Assembly (NCBI GenBank): GCA_045543655.1 | Contig: JAZPXN010000061.1 | Coordinates: 1-24,528, forward strand | Source of the DNA: RGIG995 sp045543655 | GTDB lineage: Bacteria; Bacillota; Clostridia; Oscillospirales; UBA644 | Direction of reading: 5' to 3' | Length of the DNA stretch: 24,528 nucleotides | Shown: positions 15,929 through 22,485 of the stretch, piece after piece | How positions within the stretch are numbered: the first letter of the stretch is position 1 | Layout: each line of letters opens with the position of its first letter | The notes under the pieces: generated by a model | Database searches by the model: none | Told to the model about the DNA's origin: nothing | What the model saw: the letters and a program-made list of their open reading frames with translations, nothing else | Position numbers and translations under genes: made by a program

Positions 15929-17176
15929 ATGAACAAGACTATGCTGAAAAAATACGCCCGGCTGATCGTCCGGGTAGGCGCAAACGTACAGCGGGGAAGC
16001 CGGGTGGTGATCTTTGCCGACGTGGAGCGGGCCGACCTTGCCGAGGAGGTGGTGCGGGATGCCTATCGCTGCGGCGCCTCCCACGTTGCCGTGGAATGGG
16101 GCCACGACGGGATCTCCCGCCTGCATTATACCCACCGCATGACCGACGTAATGACCGAGATCCCCCGTTGGGAAAAGGAAAAAATGAAGGATATGGCCGA
16201 GCGTCTGCCCTGCCGCATCTATATCGATTCCTCCGACCCCGATCTTCTGCAGGGCATCAGCCAGGAGAAGATCCGCGCCGTGCAATCCGCCCGCATCAAG
16301 GCCTTTAAGCCCTATCGGGATCAGATGGAAAACCGCCACGCCTGGACCATTGCCGCCGCTCCCTCCAAGGCCTGGGCGAAGAAGATCTTTCCCGATCTCT
16401 CTGCCGGCGCCGCCGTGGAAAAGCTGTGGGAGGCCATTCTGAAATCGGTCCACGTTTCCGCCGACACCGATCCCGTCAAGGAGTGGGAGGCCATCAACGA
16501 GGCGTTCCGCGCGAAGTGCGATTGGCTGAATAAAAACGCATTCACTGCCATGGAGTACGTCTCCTCCAACGGGACGAATTTCATTGCCGGGCTGATTCCC
16601 GGGGTACAATGGCTGGGAGGCGGCGAGGAATTCCTGAACGGGCATTTCTTCAATCCCAACCTGCCCACCGAGGAGATTTTCACTTCTCCCAAGGCGGGCG
16701 CGGCTTCCGGGAAGCTGGTTTCCACCAAGCCCCTGTCCTACAACGGTCAGCTGATCGAGAATTTCTCCATTACTTTTGACCAAGGCAAGGCCGTTTCCTG
16801 GGAAGCAGAGAAGGGGCAGGCCATGCTGGATCAGATGCTGGGCATGGACGACGGCGCAAGGATGCTGGGTGAGTTGGCGCTGGTCTCCAAAAATTCTCCC
16901 ATCAACCGATCGGGGATTCTCTTCTACAACACCCTTTTTGATGAGAACGCCGCCTGCCACGTGGCGCTGGGCTTCGGTTTTACCAATCTTTATCCCGGAT
17001 TTGAGAATATGACCCGGGAAGAGTTGACGGCCCGGGGCATCAACGAATCCATGATTCACGTGGATTTCATGATCGGCGCCGACGATTTGAAGATCACCGG
17101 CATCCGGGGCGACGGCACCCGCGTTCCCGTTTTCGAAAACGGAGACTGGGCCCCCTCCATGCTGGCTGAGCTTTAA
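15929..17176 (+). CDS. M29 family aminopeptidase (AmpS/AmpT-like)
   Basis: A 415-residue metallo-aminopeptidase of family M29, cytoplasmic two-metal enzymes with broad specificity. The N-terminal domain starts KKYARLIVRVGANVQRG, typical of the family. The C-terminal domain carries NPNLPTEEIFTSP with a metal-ligand Glu, GELALVSKNSPI, ILFYNTLFDENAACHVALG and IHVDFMIG, all family blocks that contain the metal-binding Glu, His and Asp residues. AAGGAG precedes ATG 15929. It is the last gene of the plus-strand run. Its TAA abuts a 14-bp hairpin that opens the 72-bp repeat array, which may serve as its 3' processing or pause site. Confidence 0.93.
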   Translation: MNKTMLKKYARLIVRVGANVQRGSRVVIFADVERADLAEEVVRDAYRCGASHVAVEWGHDGISRLHYTHRMTDVMTEIPRWEKEKMKDMAERLPCRIYIDSSDPDLLQGISQEKIRAVQSARIKAFKPYRDQMENRHAWTIAAAPSKAWAKKIFPDLSAGAAVEKLWEAILKSVHVSADTDPVKEWEAINEAFRAKCDWLNKNAFTAMEYVSSNGTNFIAGLIPGVQWLGGGEEFLNGHFFNPNLPTEEIFTSPKAGAASGKLVSTKPLSYNGQLIENFSITFDQGKAVSWEAEKGQAMLDQMLGMDDGARMLGELALVSKNSPINRSGILFYNTLFDENAACHVALGFGFTNLYPGFENMTREELTARGINESMIHVDFMIGADDLKITGIRGDGTRVPVFENGDWAPSMLAEL

Positions 17177-17400
17177 CTTACTTTCTTTTCGCGAGAAAAG
17201 AAAGTAAGCAAAGAAAAGCGGAGTTCGGAGAAGTATTTTCTTTATCGTTCCCCCTCCCGTCGAAGAGGAAAGACGGTAAGCAAAGAAAAGTGGCGGTCGG
17301 AGAAGTATTTTCTTTATCGTTCCTCCACCATCGTAGAGGAAGAACGGCAAGCAAAGAAAAGCGGCGGTCGGAGAAGCATTTTCTTTATCGTCCCCCCCCT
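17177..17400. repeat. Tetraloop hairpin followed by three ~72-bp direct repeats
   Basis: A perfect 14-bp stem (17177-17190 with 17195-17208) closed by a GCGA tetraloop starts directly after the M29 stop codon. Three repeat units follow, beginning at 17208, 17280 and 17351 (period 72 then 71; the third is truncated). Each starts GCAAAGAAAAG, continues with TCGGAGAAG and then ATTTTCTTTATCGT. Units 1 and 2 end in GAGGAA stretches and ACGGYAA. There is no T run after the stem, so it is not a classical intrinsic terminator. The hairpin plus CAAAGAAAAGCGG order equals that of the 138-bp repeats at 11581-11937 read on the minus strand. No open frame here looks coding. Confidence 0.9.
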
Positions 17401-17421
17401 TCCCAGATCGTCATACGACAA

Positions 17422-17460
17422 AAGACCTCCCGCGGATTTCCCGTGGGAGGTCTTCTTTCG
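17422..17460. terminator. Intrinsic terminator between convergent units
   Basis: A 14-bp stem AAGACCTCCCGCGG (17422-17435) pairs with CCGTGGGAGGTCTT (17441-17454), with one G-T pair and a short loop. On the minus strand it is followed by TTTTGTCG, on the plus strand by CTTTCGTTGTTT, so it can work in both directions. It lies just after the end of the ECF S-component gene and is most likely the end of that minus-strand unit. Confidence 0.85.
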
Positions 17461-17468
17461 TTGTTTCG

Positions 17469-17990
17469 TTATTTTCCCGGCTTCGTGAAGTGCCGCAGGG
17501 CCTTCAGCAGGGGCAGGATCAGCGTCCCCATAAACAGATTCCCCACTCCGTGCATGGCGTCGAAGGGGAGACCGGACAGAATCCAGGTGACCGTCTGCTC
17601 AAAATTGTAGCCGAAGATCATCGCCTGGGCGGGGGAGTAGATCAGTCCGTAACAGAAGCCGTGCAGGGCGCAGACGGCCGGATAGACGATCATGGCCCAT
17701 TTATCGGGAATTTTCCGGGGGATCAGCATGGTCATTCCCCACAGCACCGTCCAGACGTACAGATAGGGGATCCACCAGACGTTGAATCCGTTGGTCACTC
17801 CCATCAGCACCACGTAAACGTAGAGGGGGATCAGCGCCTTTGCCCGGAAGAGCAGGGTCATCAGCATGATGAACATCCCCGTCAGATGGATGTTCGGCAG
17901 GGCCGACATGGCAAGCTGCGCTGCGTAGATGATGGCCGGAAACAGGCCGAAAAGCACGACCTCCCGCAGGGTCAGAAAGGGCTTTTTCAT
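17469..17990 (-). CDS. ECF transporter S component, probably for cobalamin
   Basis: A 173-residue integral membrane protein with five to six hydrophobic segments (about 10-30, 33-48, 52-68, 73-92, 98-116 and 140-162). It has the small size and short loops of ECF S components (IHLTGMFIMLMTLLFRAKA, GVTNGFNVWWIPYLYVW). S components bind one vitamin and dock on a shared EcfA-EcfA'-EcfT module, which is not in this window. Specificity is inferred from context: the gene follows a DUF4430 lipoprotein gene, with its ATG overlapping that stop (TGATG), and both lie behind a cobalamin-riboswitch-like leader. A CbrT-like role in B12 or cobinamide uptake is therefore likely, but sequence alone does not exclude another vitamin. 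An intrinsic terminator follows. Confidence 0.83.
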   Translation of the reverse strand: MKKPFLTLREVVLFGLFPAIIYAAQLAMSALPNIHLTGMFIMLMTLLFRAKALIPLYVYVVLMGVTNGFNVWWIPYLYVWTVLWGMTMLIPRKIPDKWAMIVYPAVCALHGFCYGLIYSPAQAMIFGYNFEQTVTWILSGLPFDAMHGVGNLFMGTLILPLLKALRHFTKPGK

Positions 17991-18421
17991 CAGCCTTTCG
18001 TGTAGACCAGCTTATAGTTGCCGCCGTTGGTAAGTTTGATTCCCTCCACGCCGGTCATGGCCATCTGATCTCCTTCGTAGACCGCCCAGTAGGCGCCGTC
18101 CGTGTCGAAATCCGCCGTTTCACCGTTGACGGTTTTGATGTAAAGACCGTAGGGGCCTTCTTCTCCCTGCACCAGCTTTTCCTGATCCAGCGCGCCCCGG
18201 AGGGTTTCTGCGTTGGTCTTAATGGTGAAGGAGGTGGTTTTTCCGTCGCTGCCCACCACGTCTACGGTGATGGTATAGGCGTAATTTTCGGTGTCTCCGG
18301 TGGAAAGGGCAGAGTCGGTTCCGGAATTGGTATCGGGTGCTTCGGCGGGGCCGCAGGCCACCAGCGCCAGGCAGGTGAGAAGCACCAGGACGAGGGACAA
18401 GATGCGAAGATTCTTTTTCAT
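17990..18421 (-). CDS. DUF4430 (transcobalamin-like) lipoprotein
   Basis: A 143-residue exported lipoprotein. The signal sequence ends in the lipobox LVAC with acylated Cys 23, followed by a Ser/Thr/Asp-rich linker to about residue 45. The C-terminal domain matches DUF4430, described in Pfam as related to the beta domain of transcobalamin and intrinsic factor: YTITVDVVGSDGKTTSFTIK, ETLRGALDQ, GPYGLYIKTVNGE, YWAVYEGDQM and the closing strand NYKLVYTKG. It probably holds a corrinoid at the outer membrane face and hands it to the S component encoded next, with which it overlaps by one base. AAAGGAG lies before the ATG (complement of 18419-18421). Cobalamin binding is inferred from family and riboswitch, not shown. 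Confidence 0.9.
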   Translation of the reverse strand: MKKNLRILSLVLVLLTCLALVACGPAEAPDTNSGTDSALSTGDTENYAYTITVDVVGSDGKTTSFTIKTNAETLRGALDQEKLVQGEEGPYGLYIKTVNGETADFDTDGAYWAVYEGDQMAMTGVEGIKLTNGGNYKLVYTKG

Positions 18422-18450
18422 GTTTTTTCGTCTCCTTTGAAGCTTTGAAT

Positions 18451-18502
18451 TTCAAAAAAGAACAAACGGAACGCCGTCTCTCCCCGGGAGGAAAGACGGC
18501 GT
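18451..18502 (-). terminator. Leader terminator of the cobalamin riboswitch
   Basis: On the minus strand ACGCCGTCT and AGACGGCGT form a 9-bp stem (18471-18479 with 18494-18502), with further CTCC/GGGGAG pairing inside. It is followed by a T-rich stretch ending in TTCTTTTTT (18453-18461). It sits between the aptamer and the ribosome site of the DUF4430 gene, which is the position expected for the expression platform of a transcription-terminating riboswitch. The antiterminator partner was not traced. Confidence 0.82.
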
Positions 18503-18539
18503 AATAATCCCGAATCGTATCGTCGTTCGGCGTGCCGGC

Positions 18540-18715
18540 TTCTCTTCCTTTGCCCAAGAGATTTCGTTCGCTGGCGCAAGATGAAGAGCATTCTGACTGA
18601 CCGACCTCTGACGGCGGACGGATCACAGCAATGGCGGTTGCTCCGGAATCACACCGGATTTCCTCTTCACGGCGGGGCCGCACCGCAATCGGGTTGCGGT
18701 AAATTGCGTGTTTAT
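18540..18715 (-). promoter_or_regulatory. Cobalamin riboswitch (B12 aptamer-like leader)
   Basis: Read on the minus strand, the leader contains GAAGAGGAAATCCGGTG then GATTCCGG, then ACCGCCATTGCTGTG (complement of 18624-18638), which corresponds to the conserved B12 box with GCCATTG in place of GCCACTG. AGTCAGAATGC (complement of 18588-18598) follows, like the conserved AGTCAGGATAC. TGAAGAG (complement of 18663-18669) pairs with CTCTTCA (complement of 18582-18588), closing the core. A hairpin CCGCAA-CCCGA-TTGCGG lies 5' of it. Binding of cobalamin would promote the downstream terminator and shut off the DUF4430 and S-component genes. Exact ends are approximate. Confidence 0.82.
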
Positions 18716-18729
18716 TCGATTTCCCCGTC

Positions 18730-18758
18730 ATTTTACCACACTTCTCCGGCGATTGCAA
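18730..18758 (-). promoter_or_regulatory. Sigma-A type promoter for the cobalamin uptake unit
   Basis: On the minus strand TTGCAA (complement of 18753-18758) is followed after 17 bp by TAAAAT (complement of 18730-18735). A TG just upstream of GGTAAAAT adds an extended -10 character. Transcription would begin just upstream of the riboswitch. Confidence 0.72.
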
Positions 18759-18900
18759 GAGATTTCACAAAAAAGAACGGTTTTTGCCGGAGAAAAATCG
18801 CGTCCTGCTTGGGTGTGAATTCCTCGGCTTCCCTTCCGGCTTTTGGATATTTTGCACAAAATTCAACGCTCATTTTTGGCAGGGAACGCTGAAAAATCGG
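18759..18900. other. Divergent intergenic spacer
   Basis: Between the minus-strand riboswitch promoter and the plus-strand promoter of the dockerin gene. I see no gene, terminator or repeat in it. It could hold operators for either direction but no clear palindrome stands out. Confidence 0.5.
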
Positions 18901-18929
18901 TTGACGGAAGAGTAAACTTATGATATAAT
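18901..18929 (+). promoter_or_regulatory. Near-consensus sigma-A promoter of the dockerin gene
   Basis: TTGACG at 18901-18906, a 17-bp spacer, and a perfect TATAAT at 18924-18929. An AT-only stretch follows (ATAGTATATATTATATTTTA), then AGAGGAG before GTG 18965. This is the strongest promoter visible in the window. Confidence 0.88.
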
Positions 18930-18964
18930 ATAGTATATATTATATTTTAGAGAGGAGCCGGAAC

Positions 18965-20707
18965 GTGAAGCGATCGATATTGCTTGTTTGTCTGCTCCTT
19001 TCTTTCGTTCTCGGAGGGGTTTTTCTGACGTTGCCCCGGACGGACGCTCAATCCTCCGTGCCTGCGGGCTGGACGGGGATCTACGACCGGGACGGCCTTG
19101 CGGCGGTCTCTGCAAACCCCGACGGGAAGTATATTCTGATGAACGATATCGATCTTTCCGCTTCGGCGTGGACGGCGCTTTGCTCCGAGGACAACCCCTT
19201 TTCCGGCACCCTTGACGGCAACGGCCACACGGTTTACGGCATGACCGTATCCCATTCGGTCAAGGCCTGCGGGCTGTTTTCCTATCTTTTCGGTGGCACG
19301 GTGAAGGATCTGACCGTTTCCGGCTCGGCTTCCGGGCCCATCGCCGGGCTTCTTGCCGGAAAGATCGGCAAGGGTACGGTCACGGGTTGCTCCGTTTCCG
19401 GCACGGTCTCATCCCAATATTTTGCCGGAGGGCTTACGGGGCAGATCTCCGGACAGTCCGTCACCCTTTCGGATTGCCGCTCGTCGGCAACGGTGACGGG
19501 GGAGGGCGCCGCAGGGTCGGAGATTTTTGCCGGCGGCTTCGTCGGTGCGGTCTACGGCTCCGGCCACGTGATCTCCGGATGTCTTTTTACCGGTTCTCTT
19601 TCCCCCTCCGGGTCGGTCCTTTCGGTGGGCGGGATCGCCGGGGCGGCAGACGGCGGCGTCTCCTTTGCCGATTGCTCCACGGAAGGGACGCTCGCGCTGA
19701 GTTATACCGATTCCGTCTTTGCCGGCGGCGTTGCCGGAAGGGCGGGCGCGTCGGGGGCGGCGGCCTTTCTGCGCTGTACGTACAAATCCGACTGGGCGGT
19801 TTCCGGTTGCTCCGGCCCTCAGTATCTGGGGGGCATCGTGGGGCAGATCGGCGCCTACGGGTCGGTCTCTCTGTCGGCCTGCCGGGCTTACGGCTCGATT
19901 ACCGGTCGGGGACACGATAATTTCCTGAAGATTTCCGATGCTTATAAATGCATCAATTGCTCCGTTCTTCTTGAAGATGCGGGCCCCGTCTCCCATCTGG
20001 GAGGCATGGTGGGCGGCGTCTTTGCCGCGGAAAGCTGGGTTTCGGTTTCCCAGTGCGCCTCCTATCTTTCGCTTTCGGCCAAGGGCGGTCCGGTGGTCAT
20101 GGGGGGCATCGTTGGAAGCAGTCGGGCGGAGGGCGGAAGCGCAGTCGTCCACGATTGCCTTTCTGCCGGGAAGATCACCTATAACACTTCCGTCTGGGGG
20201 GATCTCTTTTCTTCCGTCGGCGGTGTCTGCGGAAGCCTCGGCGGGGACGGTCTTTCCCAGATCCGTCAATGCCTTTCCCGGTGCGAGATGAACGTTGCTT
20301 ATCCCTTGATCGACGGAGCGGTGATCGGATTTTACGACGCCTCCGGTGGCGCTACGGTATCTCAATGCTACTATCGGGCAGGAGAGCGGGAATTCTTCGC
20401 AACGCCCCTTTCCGGCGCTCAATTGACCGATCCTTCGGCCTATGCGGGATTGGATTTTTCCTCGGTCTGGAAGACCGATCCCACCTCCGGCCTTCCCCTC
20501 TTACGGATGGAAGACGGCGTTTCCGCCTGCCCGAAGGGGGACGTAGACGGGGACGGCAAGGTCACCCGTTACGACGGGGTCATGCTTTCTCAGTATCTCA
20601 CCGGTTCCGCGGTCTTGTCCGACGCTCAGCGAAGCCGGGCCGACGTTAACGGAGACGGCACGGTCGATTCCCGGGATCTGATGCAGATCCTGCGGAGCCT
20701 TTCTTGA
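18965..20707 (+). CDS. Secreted GLUG-like repeat protein with C-terminal type I dockerin
   Basis: A 580-residue exported protein. The GTG start at 18965 follows AGAGGAG. A signal peptide spans about residues 1-29 (cleavage near TDAQS). Residues 55-90 read like the entry strand of GLUG-type beta-helices (YILMNDIDLSASAWTAL, GTLDGNGHTVYGMT). About ten Gly/Ser/Cys-rich repeats follow, of the type GGIVGQIG...SLSACRAYGS, predicted to stack as a beta-helix. The C-terminus (about 522-580) is a dockerin with two calcium-binding loops, GDVDGDGKVTRYD and ADVNGDGTVDSRD. It would attach the protein to a cohesin on the cell surface or a scaffold; no cohesin is in the window. The regular cysteines in the repeats are unusual for an extracellular protein. 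Ligand is unknown; adhesion or glycan binding is a guess. Confidence 0.87.
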   Translation: MKRSILLVCLLLSFVLGGVFLTLPRTDAQSSVPAGWTGIYDRDGLAAVSANPDGKYILMNDIDLSASAWTALCSEDNPFSGTLDGNGHTVYGMTVSHSVKACGLFSYLFGGTVKDLTVSGSASGPIAGLLAGKIGKGTVTGCSVSGTVSSQYFAGGLTGQISGQSVTLSDCRSSATVTGEGAAGSEIFAGGFVGAVYGSGHVISGCLFTGSLSPSGSVLSVGGIAGAADGGVSFADCSTEGTLALSYTDSVFAGGVAGRAGASGAAAFLRCTYKSDWAVSGCSGPQYLGGIVGQIGAYGSVSLSACRAYGSITGRGHDNFLKISDAYKCINCSVLLEDAGPVSHLGGMVGGVFAAESWVSVSQCASYLSLSAKGGPVVMGGIVGSSRAEGGSAVVHDCLSAGKITYNTSVWGDLFSSVGGVCGSLGGDGLSQIRQCLSRCEMNVAYPLIDGAVIGFYDASGGATVSQCYYRAGEREFFATPLSGAQLTDPSAYAGLDFSSVWKTDPTSGLPLLRMEDGVSACPKGDVDGDGKVTRYDGVMLSQYLTGSAVLSDAQRSRADVNGDGTVDSRDLMQILRSLS

Positions 20708-20762
20708 TTTTCGTAAGTAAAAAACTTTCTATAGAGAAATTTTAGAACAGGAGAACTCCACT

Positions 20763-22484
20763 ATGAAAAAACGCATTTTTACGCTCTTCTTTGCCGTCCT
20801 CTTTTTGCTGACGGCCACGGTCTGCACCGTTCCCGGTGCCGCCGCAGAGAGTCAATGGAAAAAATCCATTACTCCTCTCCCGGACGCGGAAAGCCTGCTC
20901 GTCGTGGGCGATACCGTGATGACCGGCAGTCTGACCGTCGCCGACGTTCCTGCCGATCCTGCGGACAGCCTTCTGTGGAAGGTGGAAAAGAAGGCAAAGG
21001 GATATGTCCTCCAGTCGGTTTCCTCCGAGCAGTATCTGACCCTGACGAAGGACGGGGCAGAGCTGGGGAATAAGGCTCAGACCATTTCTGTCAGCCCCGG
21101 TATTTACGGTTCATATCTCAGCTCCGGAAATTATTTCCTGAAGTTTGCCGACGGGAAATGGGGCGTTACCACCGAGAAGGACGCCGCCTCTGAGGTCACC
21201 TTTATGGTGGAATCGATCCCCGAATACGACAATACCGGCAAGGAGCTTCTTTACCGGGTTGCCTGCTTCTCCGACCTGCACGTGGACTACGGCATCCATC
21301 TCTGGGATCCGCCCATCCGGGAATCCACCGTTAACGCCGTGGAGGTTTTGAAGAAGCTGGGTGGCGCCGACGCCATGATCGTCGGCGGCGATATCGTCAG
21401 CAGTAACAACAAGGCCGGCTGGACCAAGGCCCAGTTCGACGCCGTCAAAGCTACCGTTTACAGCACCCTTGCCCCCGGAACCTCCACCGGCGCCGTTATG
21501 CCCATCACCGGGAACCACGATAACGAGCCCGGCATCAACGCCGGCGGTACCTACTATTCCGGCGAATTCGACGATATGATGCTGGATAATATGGGCGAAT
21601 TCGACGCCGCCTTCTATTCCACCGAGCTGAAAAATCCGCTGGAAAGCACCCGGTTCAACGAGCTTCTGTGCTACCGCTATACCTTGGATAATATGGTATT
21701 TATCGGGATCAACACCCCCTTCCGTCCGGTGCGGGGAGACTCTTATATCTACGCCGAGCAGATCTCCTGGGTCTCCGAGCAGATGAAGGAAGTCGGCCGG
21801 GATAAGACGGTCATTCTTTTCAGCCACTATCCCACGATCAATTCTCCCGGCGGCGACAAGGGCGGCGATTCTGCCAGCAAGCTGAAATCTCTGCTGGGTC
21901 TCTATCCCAATATTATTTATTGCTACGGTCACGCCCACGATGAAGACGATATGACCATCTACAACACCTACGAGAACGTCGTTCCCAACGGCGACGCAAA
22001 GCTGCTGGACAACGGCGCCTATCAGGTCAGCAGCGCCATTACCTGCTTCATGGGCTCTATGGGCTATTACGATTACGATCTGCCCAGCGGCCCCTCCATC
22101 AAGGGTCTGACTGCGGCGGATCCTGCGGTGGTTCAGTTCCTGCTCATCGATTTTTACGCCGATCATATCACCTTTAAATATTACAACACCGGCGAATATT
22201 CTCCCGACGCCGACGTTTACGAAATTTCCTCCTTCACCGTCATGCGGGATATGGCTCAGCTGACCGGCGGTGCGTCCGGCGGAGATTCCTCCGACCCGAA
22301 TTCCGACGACGCCGGAAATACCGATAAGACTCCCTCCGATGTTACCGGTACCGCCGGCGTGGGGGGAGCCGAAGCCCCCGCTTCTCCCGTGATCTGGATC
22401 GTTCTCGCCGTTTGCGTTGTCGTCATCGCCGCCTGCGCGGTCTTCGTCGTTCTGTATCTGAAGAAGAATAAAAAGGAGAAATAA
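20763..22484 (+). CDS. Secreted, membrane-anchored metallophosphoesterase
   Basis: A 573-residue surface enzyme of the calcineurin-like phosphoesterase family. A signal peptide (1-28, ending GAAAES) is followed by a region (about 40-150) with WKVEKKAKGYVLQSV and QYLTLTKDG, resembling a ricin/beta-trefoil fold. The catalytic domain has FSDLHVD (Asp 171, His 173), GGDIV (Asp 210), GNHDN (Asn 251, His 252), FSHYP (His 355) and GHAHDED (His 390, His 392), a complete dimetal site. A Ser/Asp/Gly linker (about 500-540) leads to one C-terminal membrane helix and a KKNKKEK tail. The substrate may be nucleotides, phospholipid or glycan phosphates. It lies 55 bp after the dockerin gene, with an AT-rich palindromic stretch between, and one base before a paralogue. 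Confidence 0.92.
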   Translation: MKKRIFTLFFAVLFLLTATVCTVPGAAAESQWKKSITPLPDAESLLVVGDTVMTGSLTVADVPADPADSLLWKVEKKAKGYVLQSVSSEQYLTLTKDGAELGNKAQTISVSPGIYGSYLSSGNYFLKFADGKWGVTTEKDAASEVTFMVESIPEYDNTGKELLYRVACFSDLHVDYGIHLWDPPIRESTVNAVEVLKKLGGADAMIVGGDIVSSNNKAGWTKAQFDAVKATVYSTLAPGTSTGAVMPITGNHDNEPGINAGGTYYSGEFDDMMLDNMGEFDAAFYSTELKNPLESTRFNELLCYRYTLDNMVFIGINTPFRPVRGDSYIYAEQISWVSEQMKEVGRDKTVILFSHYPTINSPGGDKGGDSASKLKSLLGLYPNIIYCYGHAHDEDDMTIYNTYENVVPNGDAKLLDNGAYQVSSAITCFMGSMGYYDYDLPSGPSIKGLTAADPAVVQFLLIDFYADHITFKYYNTGEYSPDADVYEISSFTVMRDMAQLTGGASGGDSSDPNSDDAGNTDKTPSDVTGTAGVGGAEAPASPVIWIVLAVCVVVIAACAVFVVLYLKKNKKEK

Positions 22485-22485
22485 G

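Noticed and set aside
17177..17208. Classical intrinsic terminator after the M29 gene
   Set aside because: The stem is perfect, but no T run follows it on either strand; it fits better as the head of the repeat element.
15866..17350. Minus-strand open frame of 494 codons
   Set aside because: Antisense to the M29 aminopeptidase gene and running through the 72-bp repeat; the translation shows no recognisable domain.
20704..20735. Promoter between the dockerin gene and the first metallophosphoesterase
   Set aside because: TTGATT and TATAGA are present but 20 bp apart, too far for a confident call; the genes may simply be co-transcribed.
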